Below, piece by piece: positions 45,076-52,081 of a stretch of 64,000 bases of DNA. Source of the stretch: Phycisphaerae bacterium (GTDB lineage Bacteria; Planctomycetota; Phycisphaerae; UBA1845); NCBI GenBank assembly GCA_022072505.1, contig JAJVHU010000019.1:1-64000 (forward strand), written 5' to 3'. Below the pieces are notes generated by a model. The model had not been told where the DNA came from and did no database searches. It saw nothing but the letters and a program-made list of their open reading frames with translations. Position numbers and translations under genes: made by a program. Position 1 is the first letter of the stretch. Every line of letters begins with the position of its first letter.

Positions 45076-45182
45076 GGGCATCTAATGGTTTACATGCGCT
45101 CCACTGAATGCGACTGCAAAACATCGGCATAATCCAGTCGTTCGTACAGACGCGGCGTCAACTATTGGAAGACCGGGTTAAT
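45076..45182. repeat. Small palindromic element Y inside the transposase remnant
   Basis: Reads CATCTAATGGTTTACATGCG at one end and GTCAACTATTGGAAGACCGG with GTTAATGG at the other, similar to element X and imperfectly self-complementary. It splits the transposase frame between an Asp codon and a Tyr codon that should be adjacent. Confidence 0.65.
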
Positions 45183-45424
45183 GGTCCGCCTGCCAGCTCT
45201 CCTTGAGCCGCACCACCGTCGAGGCCGAAAGTCCCGGCGCGTCCGGCCCGGGCAGGGCCATCAAGGCTTCACTGAAGTCGCCGGTGCTGATGCCCTTCAG
45301 ATACCACCACGGGATCAGTTCCTCGATGCTCCGCGTCCGCCGCAGGTATGGCGGCAGAATCTTCGAAGTGAAACGCGCGATGACCTGGCCGTCGACGTCG
45401 ACATCCTGCATGACGTACCGTCGA

Positions 45425-45526
45425 GTCGAAGGCGATGCCGAACGCCGACTCGCGTCCGCGCTTCGGCATTCCTCAGTCGAAGGCGATGCCGAACGCCGAC
45501 TCGCGTCCGCGCTTCGGCATTCCTCA
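45425..45526 (+). repeat. Tandem duplication of a 51-bp hairpin unit
   Basis: Two identical units, 45425-45475 and 45476-45526, each with ATGCCGAA and TTCGGCAT as inverted arms. They form the end of a ~220-bp insertion in the transposase remnant. Each adds 17 codons without breaking the frame (RNAEARTRVGVRHRLRL). Confidence 0.9.
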
Positions 45527-46087
45527 TCAGTTGCGCCGCCGATGCGCGACCCGAAGACCTCAACGCCTCGACGGACGACCTCCTCCGCGGCGCGGCGCGG
45601 CGCCCGACGTTGTGAACCTCGACCCGCCGCCGCCCCACGATGCGTCGATCATGCACCCGCGGCTGGCGAACCGTCACCGGACCGAGGCCGGTCTGAATCC
45701 GCCGCTTACCCTTGTAACCGTTGCGCACCACGAGCCGATGACCGCGGCTGTCGAGGCACGCGGCATGTTTCTCGAGGTACGCCGCCACCTCGGCCTCGAT
45801 CGCCTGGGCCAGCAGCCGCTGCGCCCCGTCGCGCAAGAGGCCCGTCAGCACGTCCTGTCCCGAAACCTCTGGAAACCCCAACGTGGATCCGGCGCCCAGT
45901 GCCGAGCTCGATCCCCCTGGAAACCCCGCCGCTTCCGCAGTACCCTGCCTCATTTCGTAAAGGGTGAACTTCAATATCCACCCAGGATACGCCGCCTTTC
46001 TTTTCAGGTCATCCACAGGATTTGGTCATAGCTCGCAGCGGAATTCGCGCGGGCTGAAGCCGCGCGGCTCGGTTTTGAAACCGGGAC

Positions 46088-46450
46088 TCAGCTTACACTC
46101 GAGCGGGCGGGATCCGGAGGCCGGGGATCGAGGCGGCGTTGGGCTTCGTGGCTGCATTTCTCGTAGACGGTGGCGAGGAAGCCGATCAGCGGAAATCCGC
46201 CGCGTTCAAAGGGCGATGCTCCGAGCTGCTCAAGCATCGACGGTTCAGGTTGGCCGGAAGGGTCGTCGGGCGGCGTCTCGGGCAGCGCGGCGCCCAGCGA
46301 CCAGAACTGCGCGGCGTCCGTGGCGCCGGAAGCGCCGGTGACGTCGGAATCGCTGGAGGCGCCGGGAGCGCTGGAGGCGCTGAAAGCACCGGAAGCGCCG
46401 GTCGCATCGGCATCGTCGATTGCGGGCGGATGAGCGGCGTTGTCAATCAT
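46088..46450 (-). CDS. Hypothetical protein with low-complexity N-terminus
   Basis: 120 residues. Residues 1-50 are Ala/Gly/Ser/Asp-rich. The second half is more protein-like (MLEQLGASPFERGGFPLIGF and LATVYEKCSHEAQRRLDPRP). No domain, signal or clear ribosome-binding site is seen. The gene call rests on the C-terminal half and could be wrong. Confidence 0.45.
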   Translation of the reverse strand: MIDNAAHPPAIDDADATGASGAFSASSAPGASSDSDVTGASGATDAAQFWSLGAALPETPPDDPSGQPEPSMLEQLGASPFERGGFPLIGFLATVYEKCSHEAQRRLDPRPPDPARSSVS

Positions 46451-46559
46451 TGTTACTTTCGAGACAAACGTTTGCGGGGTCGTTCAGGCGCAGATGAGAC
46501 GGGCCGCGGCGCTCCCGCGCCGCGGCCCGCACGTCCGTCATTATCCGGCGCTCCGCGCA

Positions 46560-47009
46560 TCAGCCGCCGTTCTTGCCCTTGTCCTTCTTGTCGCCCTTTT
46601 CCGGTTTTTCCTTCTCGGTCTTTTCGGGTTTCTCTTTGTCGCCCTTCTTGCCCGTCGGCGCGTCATCGTTGTCGTCGTCGAGGGGCAACTCCGTCGCTTC
46701 CTCACTCGCCACGGCCTTGCCCGTCGCGTCCACCGTCACGTTCATCAGCTTGTCGCCGACGACGCAGTAGACGGAGTAGGACAGCTTGCCTTCCGTGACG
46801 GCGCCCATCGCCAGGACGGCGCGACCCTTGGCATGCGCCTCAGCCGCCTCGACGGCCTTGCCGAGCGGAACCTTCGACTCATCCATCTTGGCGACAACCG
46901 CCTTGCAGTCGTCGATCACGTCGCTGAACCGCGCCGACACGGGCACCGCCACCGCGACGACCAACCCCAGCGCCATCAATCCACGCACAAACGTTTTTGA
47001 ACGAAGCAT
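46560..47009 (-). CDS. Exported small protein with Lys/Glu-rich tail
   Basis: 149 residues. The signal peptide (FVRGLMALGLVVAVAVPVSA) is followed by a ~75-residue folded part (AVLAMGAVTEGKLSYSVYCV) that faintly resembles PepSY-type domains. The end is a tail of KPEK/KGDK-type repeats (~40 residues). AGGAG lies 9 bp before the ATG. Function unknown; the tail suggests surface or polyanion contact, which is only inference. Confidence 0.72.
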   Translation of the reverse strand: MLRSKTFVRGLMALGLVVAVAVPVSARFSDVIDDCKAVVAKMDESKVPLGKAVEAAEAHAKGRAVLAMGAVTEGKLSYSVYCVVGDKLMNVTVDATGKAVASEEATELPLDDDNDDAPTGKKGDKEKPEKTEKEKPEKGDKKDKGKNGG

Positions 47010-47557
47010 CTTCAGATCTCCTGGATCCTTGAATCCGCCAGCCCGATCGGCGGCACAACACCGCCGCGTGAAGTCCGGTAACTGCGCGGAATGCTATCCC
47101 ACTCAGGTTCGGCGACGCAAATCCGGCCTGTCGGCCAAGTCGCCAGCGTACCTCATTCCAACCGGATAGGCCGGTCCGCCCGCGCAGACCGATCCTGCCT
47201 GGTTCCAGTTTACTTCAACGTCGCATTCCGGCAGGTTCTTGCATTCACCCTACTTTATCTGACGAAGACGCCCGGGGATGCCCCCGCGGGGGTCGCCGGG
47301 AACCGAAACCGGTTCCGGTTGTCGTGGGAGGGCGAGCCGGTCAGGAAGCGTTTTCCGGAATTCGCAGAGGGAAGGAGCCGGTTCCTGACGGGTTGCGGTT
47401 CGGTCGCGCCCGATGTAGGGCGTCTCAACCCCGACCTTGCAGACTCGCCAACTTGTCTTGACGTCATCCCGTCGGCCTTCGACCGTATTCGGTTCAGGCG
47501 GCGTGCCAGGTGGGGGGAGCGCCGGGAGTCACGTGAGTTTATTGCGGGGAATCGCGC
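47010..47557. other. Intergenic region with repeat-like fragments
   Basis: 548 bp between divergent genes. Around 47334-47403 there are degenerate motifs (GAGCCGGTCAGGAAGCG) related to the interspersed repeat, in both orientations. No gene is seen. Confidence 0.5.
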
Positions 47558-47989
47558 ATGACGGTGCAGTTCATGTTGACGCCGGAGGAAGTCGCTTCGT
47601 GTTACCCGGTGATGGCTCAGCTTCGCCCCCACCTGAGTCGAGAGGCGTTTCTCGCGGGGGCGGCTCGCCAGCGGGAGCAGGGCTACCGCCTGGCCGGAAC
47701 CGTCGATGCTGACGGAAAGGTTGCGGCGGTTGCGGGGTTCCGGTTTTTCGACGCGCTGGCGTGGGGTCGTGTCCTGTATGTGGATGACCTGGTGACGGAC
47801 GAGGCGCGGCGGTCGCAGGGATACGGGCAGGCGCTGTTCGATTTTCTGATCGCGCTGGCGCGCCGCGAGGGGTGCGACGAGTTCCACCTCGACTCCGGCG
47901 TGCAGCGCTTCGATGCGCACCGATTTTACCTTCGCAATCGGATGCGGATTTCGAGTCATCACTTCGCGCTGCCGCTGGCGACGCGGTGA
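47558..47989 (+). CDS. GNAT-family N-acetyltransferase
   Basis: 143 residues. The acetyl-CoA-binding motif is VDDLVTDEARRSQGYGQALF followed by DFLIALARREGCDEFHLDS, and C-terminal AHRFYLRNRMRISSHHFAL is typical. Substrate unknown. It lies 65 bp before the cytochrome b/c gene on the same strand but seems functionally unrelated. Confidence 0.88.
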   Translation: MTVQFMLTPEEVASCYPVMAQLRPHLSREAFLAGAARQREQGYRLAGTVDADGKVAAVAGFRFFDALAWGRVLYVDDLVTDEARRSQGYGQALFDFLIALARREGCDEFHLDSGVQRFDAHRFYLRNRMRISSHHFALPLATR

Positions 47990-48054
47990 CGGGGGCTTAC
48001 AATCCGGCGCGGATCGGACCGGCGGGCACGCTCCGGTCCGACAATCTGCGACGG

Positions 48055-49923
48055 ATGCCGATGCGAAGGACGTACCTTGTCAGTCTGTTCCTGTTGTTGG
48101 AGTCGGCCGCCGCCACGTTGAGCGTCGCGCAGAGCGCTGACCCGGACAACTGCCTGCTGTGCCACCAGTTTCGCGGGCTTTCGCGTTACGACCGTCAGCG
48201 GGACGAGTTGCACGTTTTCTTCGTTGACCCGTCGTACATGCACGATCTTGCCGGTCCGCACGCGCGGCTCGCCTGCACCGACTGTCACCCGCGCGAGGAG
48301 GTTCGCGTGGTTCCTCACGCCCCGGTGTCGCGCGTGGACTGCACGCGGACTTGCCACGTCGCCGGGGCGTCCGGCGTGATGACGACGTTCAGCCACGCGG
48401 GAGTCGCCGAGGCGCTTCGCGGCGGCGTGCATGATCCGAGGGAGATGCGCGGGCTGCGCTTCGCGGAGGGGCCGCTGCTGGCGTCCGGACAGTCGGACTG
48501 CCTCTACTGTCATGACGAGCCCGTGTTCCGCGGGATTGAGCGTGCGCTGCCTCAACTGACGTTGTTCGGGGACGACGCCCTCGCGCGCTGCACGACGTGT
48601 CATAAGGATCAGCTCGGCGTGGACGTGGCGTACGCGCTGAAGCATGTCGCCGCCCGCCTGCAACCCGCGCGATCGACGCTGGAGGTTGCGCAAGTGTGCG
48701 CAGTGTGTCACAGCGATCCGGCGTTTCACGCCGAACCCGGTCGTCACGACGCGGTGGCGAGCTACATGCGCACGTTTCACGGGAAGGCGGCGCTTCTCGG
48801 GGACGAGTCGACGGCGTCGTGCATTTCGTGTCATGCTTCAGGCGGACGCGATGTTCACGCGATGCTCGCGCATACCGACCCGGCCGCTCCGACGCACACG
48901 GACCGGCTTGCGACGACGTGCAGCACGATCGCCTGTCACCCCGGCGCGTCGCCGAGCCTGGCGGACACGGGGGTGCATCTCGACCTCGCGGCGTCGCGCG
49001 GAACGATCGAGTATCTGCTGGCGGCGGCGTTCATTCTGCTGACGACGTTGACGTTCGGGCCGTCCGCGGTTCTCGCCGTTCTCGAGCTGCTGCAGCTTGT
49101 CGCCGGTCGGGAGTCGCCGCGCGACGAGCACGTGCGGGAGCTGGCGCAGCGCTTGATGTCGGATCCGGCAGGACGCCGGCGGCTGGTTCGCTTCACGGTT
49201 CCGCAGCGGATTCAACACTGGATCCTGGCGGCGTTGTTCGTGCTGCTGGTGCTGACGGGCTTCCCGATGAAGTTCGCGGATCAGGGGTGGTCGGCGTGGC
49301 TGATCCGCGGGTTCGGCGGGCTGGCGGCGGCGCGGGCGCTGCATCACTGGGCGGGAATCCTGCTGGTGCTCGGTTTCCTGGGACACATGCTGCACACGAT
49401 GCTGCTGGTGGCGAGGCGGTCGCGGCGCCCTGGTCCGGACGGGCGTCCGGCGGGCCTGTTGTCGTCGCTGCTGGCGCTGCCGATGTGGATGACGCTGGAC
49501 GATCTGCGCAAACTACGGCACCTTCTGGCGTATCTTTTCTTCCTGCGGTCCGATCGTCCGAAGTTCGGGCGTTTCGCGCTGAAGGAGAAGTTCGAGTACA
49601 TCGGCGTCTTCTGGGGGACGATGATCCTCGGCGTGACCGGCATGATCCTCTGGGGCGAGCAGACGGCGTCGCACCTGATGTCGGGACGGGTGTTCAACCT
49701 CGCGGCGATCGCGCACACGTATGAGGCGTTTCTCGCGCTGGTCCACGTCGGCATCCTGCACACGTACAACGTCATGTTGTCGCCGCATGTGTTTCCGCTG
49801 TCGCCGGCGACGATCACCGGAACGACGCCGCCCGGGGAACTCATCGAAGGACACGCGGCGTTCGTCGAGGACGCCGCAAGGGAGCTGGGGCTGCGTCCGC
49901 ACGAGGAAGGAGGCGCGACATGA
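48055..49923 (+). CDS. Multihaem cytochrome c fused to a cytochrome b-type membrane domain
   Basis: 622 residues with an N-terminal signal (TYLVSLFLLLESAAATLSVA). The exported head (~25-310) has six CXXCH sites (CLLCH, CTDCH, CLYCH, CTTCH, CAVCH, CISCH) plus the spaced variants CTRTCH and CSTIACH, so up to eight haems. The C-terminal half has about five membrane helices. His residues in RIQHW, ALHHWAG, GHMLHTML and VHVGILHTYNVM are in the style of b-type haem ligands in FdhI/cytochrome b561 proteins. It probably carries electrons between quinones and periplasmic partners. The stop overlaps the next start (ATGA). The start could also be 48061. Confidence 0.85.
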   Translation: MPMRRTYLVSLFLLLESAAATLSVAQSADPDNCLLCHQFRGLSRYDRQRDELHVFFVDPSYMHDLAGPHARLACTDCHPREEVRVVPHAPVSRVDCTRTCHVAGASGVMTTFSHAGVAEALRGGVHDPREMRGLRFAEGPLLASGQSDCLYCHDEPVFRGIERALPQLTLFGDDALARCTTCHKDQLGVDVAYALKHVAARLQPARSTLEVAQVCAVCHSDPAFHAEPGRHDAVASYMRTFHGKAALLGDESTASCISCHASGGRDVHAMLAHTDPAAPTHTDRLATTCSTIACHPGASPSLADTGVHLDLAASRGTIEYLLAAAFILLTTLTFGPSAVLAVLELLQLVAGRESPRDEHVRELAQRLMSDPAGRRRLVRFTVPQRIQHWILAALFVLLVLTGFPMKFADQGWSAWLIRGFGGLAAARALHHWAGILLVLGFLGHMLHTMLLVARRSRRPGPDGRPAGLLSSLLALPMWMTLDDLRKLRHLLAYLFFLRSDRPKFGRFALKEKFEYIGVFWGTMILGVTGMILWGEQTASHLMSGRVFNLAAIAHTYEAFLALVHVGILHTYNVMLSPHVFPLSPATITGTTPPGELIEGHAAFVEDAARELGLRPHEEGGAT

Positions 49924-51035
49924 GCGGGTCATCGACCGGTCGCGCGGCTCGCTGGGGCAGCGCTCTGGGGCGCGCGGCGCGCACCCTTGCAAAGCGTGGT
50001 TACGCCCTCGCCCTGATCGGGTTGATCGCTTACTCGAGTTTCCTCGCGTTCCGCTACCTGGTTTACACGTTGATGCTTCCGGCGGAGGCGCCGGCGCAAG
50101 TGACGCAGCTTCCGCGGCGCCTGGACAGCCGCGTTATCGAGACTGACCGCGCCGCGTGGGCGGGGTTGCGGACGGTGGAGCACGCCCGAGCGCCGCTTTC
50201 GCATTATCATCGCCTCGACACGTGGATTCAGCCGGACCGGGCGAACAACTGCACGACCAGCGGATGCCACCCGCCGCTGCCTCATGCGGAGCGCAAGGAG
50301 GTCCGGGCGTTTCTCAATATGCACGCCACGAGCATGCACTGCGGCGTTTGTCACATGCAGACCGACGAGCCACCGCTGAACCTGACCTGGTATGACCCGG
50401 CGACAGGCGCGTCCCGCGGCGCTCCGGCCGTTCTCGATGCTTACGCGAAACTGCTGTCGGTCGAGGCGCATCCTGACCGGTTTGACGAAGACGCCCGTCG
50501 CATGCTCGTGGACCTCCTGCGCCGCGCGGCGGTCGAGGCCCAGGACGGTGAGATCCTCGTTACGCTGGCGGATCATCTGAGCCGCCTGTCGCCGGAGGCG
50601 GTTGAAACGACGGATATCCTTGCCGGGGCGAGGGCGGTCCTGCCCCGCTACTTCCGCGGCGAGTACGGCGCGAAGCTCGCTCTGCGCGGCGCGGACGCCG
50701 AGGCGCCGATCCTGGCGCATCCTGGGGTGGAAAGCGAGGTTGAGCGTTTCCGCGCGGCCGTCGCAATGACCGACGCGGAAAGAAAAGACCTTGTCGACCG
50801 GCTGCATCCGCTGCGGCGGACCGAGGCGCTGATATGCTCGGATTGTCACGCGGACGGCGGGGTCGTGGATTTCGCCGCCGTCGGGTATCCGCCGCAGCGC
50901 GTCCGGGAACTGACCGGGTCGATCGTCGCCCGCATGATTCAGCACATCTCCGACGGCTCGCCGTTTTATCTTCCTGAGTTTCTCACGGCGCCCGGGTCGG
51001 GTGAACCGCAAGCGGGAGAGGGTTCCGCGCCGTAG
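49920..51035 (+). CDS. Membrane-anchored trihaem cytochrome c
   Basis: 371 residues. A single N-terminal helix (YALALIGLIAYSSFLAFRYL, ~28-48) anchors a periplasmic domain. Haem sites are CTTSGCH (CX4CH), CGVCH and CSDCH; a helical region of ~130 residues separates the second and third. It is coupled by a 4-bp overlap to the b/c protein upstream, so the two likely form one complex. No catalytic subunit for nitrite, sulfur or other acceptors follows. Confidence 0.82.
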   Translation: MSGSSTGRAARWGSALGRAARTLAKRGYALALIGLIAYSSFLAFRYLVYTLMLPAEAPAQVTQLPRRLDSRVIETDRAAWAGLRTVEHARAPLSHYHRLDTWIQPDRANNCTTSGCHPPLPHAERKEVRAFLNMHATSMHCGVCHMQTDEPPLNLTWYDPATGASRGAPAVLDAYAKLLSVEAHPDRFDEDARRMLVDLLRRAAVEAQDGEILVTLADHLSRLSPEAVETTDILAGARAVLPRYFRGEYGAKLALRGADAEAPILAHPGVESEVERFRAAVAMTDAERKDLVDRLHPLRRTEALICSDCHADGGVVDFAAVGYPPQRVRELTGSIVARMIQHISDGSPFYLPEFLTAPGSGEPQAGEGSAP

Positions 51036-51186
51036 TACATTATCGTCTCGTTGGACGTTTTTTTAAGAAGCCTGACGATCAATCAACGTTGATGTCGGGT
51101 AGATGAGGCGCCCGCGAAGCTCCGATCGGGATGCCGACGGATGAACGTGTCCGTCTTGTGACCGCAACGACGGGCGAGGCAGGGGT

Positions 51187-51732
51187 ATGAACGAAGCAAA
51201 AGGGGTCGGCAAGGCGCCGCAGATCGGCCGCAACGTGTACATCGCACCGACCTCGTACGTCGGCGGCGACGTCTCGATCGGTGACGAGTCGACGATCATG
51301 CATCACGTGATGATCCGCGGCGACGTGTCCGCGATCCGGATCGGGCGTCGGGTCAACGTGCAGGACGGGACGATCATTCACACGCAAACCGGCGTTCCAC
51401 TGCACATCGAGGACGAGGTGTCGATCGGTCACCGGGCGGTGGTGCATTGTCGTCGCGTCGGGCGCGAGGCCTTGATCGGGACGGGAGCGGTCGTGCTTGA
51501 CGGATGCGACGTGGGCGAGGGATGCATTATCGGAGCTTGCGCGCTGTTAACGCCCGGAACCGTGATCCCGTCGGGAACCGTCTGGATGGGCGTTCCCGCG
51601 CGTCAGATCCGCGAGGTCAGTCCGTCCGAGCGTGAGTATGTGCGCCAAGTGGTGCAAACGTACTTCCGTCTCGGGCGTCTACACGGGAGCGGGGCGTACC
51701 CGCCGGCCGGGTGCGGGTTGTTGAATGAATAA
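51187..51732 (+). CDS. Gamma-carbonic anhydrase-like hexapeptide protein
   Basis: 181 residues of left-handed beta-helix. The hexapeptide pattern is seen in NVYIAPTSYVGGDVSIGDES, IMHHVMIRGDVSAIRIG, NVQDGTIIHTQTGVPLHIED and SIGHRAVVHC. The three zinc-ligand His positions are HTQ, GHRAVVH and the His of that last motif. Related to CamH/YrdA. GGCAGGGG lies before the ATG. Confidence 0.88.
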   Translation: MNEAKGVGKAPQIGRNVYIAPTSYVGGDVSIGDESTIMHHVMIRGDVSAIRIGRRVNVQDGTIIHTQTGVPLHIEDEVSIGHRAVVHCRRVGREALIGTGAVVLDGCDVGEGCIIGACALLTPGTVIPSGTVWMGVPARQIREVSPSEREYVRQVVQTYFRLGRLHGSGAYPPAGCGLLNE

Positions 51733-52081
51733 CAGACGCCGGGATCGGGGGCATTTAAGCGACGCGAGGGGTCGATGTTGTCTAACTTTTTGTATTCACT
51801 AAACTTAAAGAGGGGGCGTAGATGTAAGTTCGTTGCGATCCTCAAAAACGTCATTTGATCATCCGGTGGAACCCAACCTGAACGCGTTGGCCGGGTTATA
51901 ATCGGTGAAGCAAAGTTGAATCGCATATTGCCCGGGAGTCTGCGAATCTACCTGTGCGGTAAGCTCGGCGGCTGGCGACCAGACTCGGGGGGTTGTCAGG
52001 AGCCGCGCATTTCGACGGGGCGACAGGACGTGGCTCCGTCAATAAAGGTAGAAGAGGATCGGGAACGCGCAGGAGGCCTGT
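51733..52081. other. Intergenic region, relatively AT-rich
   Basis: 349 bp. It includes an AT-rich stretch near 51780-51812 (CTAACTTTTTGTATTCAC) that could hold a promoter for the kinase gene. No gene is seen. Confidence 0.45.

Larger units (their letters stand above)
44666..46016 (-). pseudogene. Broken IS256-family transposase with nested insertions
   Basis: Minus strand. The N-terminal part reads QDVLTGLLRDGAQRLLAQAI, then GHRLVVRNGYKGKRRIQTGL and VTVRQPRVHDRR. It is interrupted at ~45640-45415 and resumes RFTSKILPPYLRRTRSIEEL with LKGISTGDFSEAL. It is interrupted again after LKESWQADH by element Y (45076-45182), and resumes YEAWSKRSLADKRCVYFWVD. An internal deletion with frameshift near 44925 joins IVMGA to LLTFYDFPAEHGIHLRTTNP and IESTFATVRLRT, ending at TGA 44666. 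Family identity is clear from these motifs. The gene cannot make an active enzyme. Confidence 0.88.
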
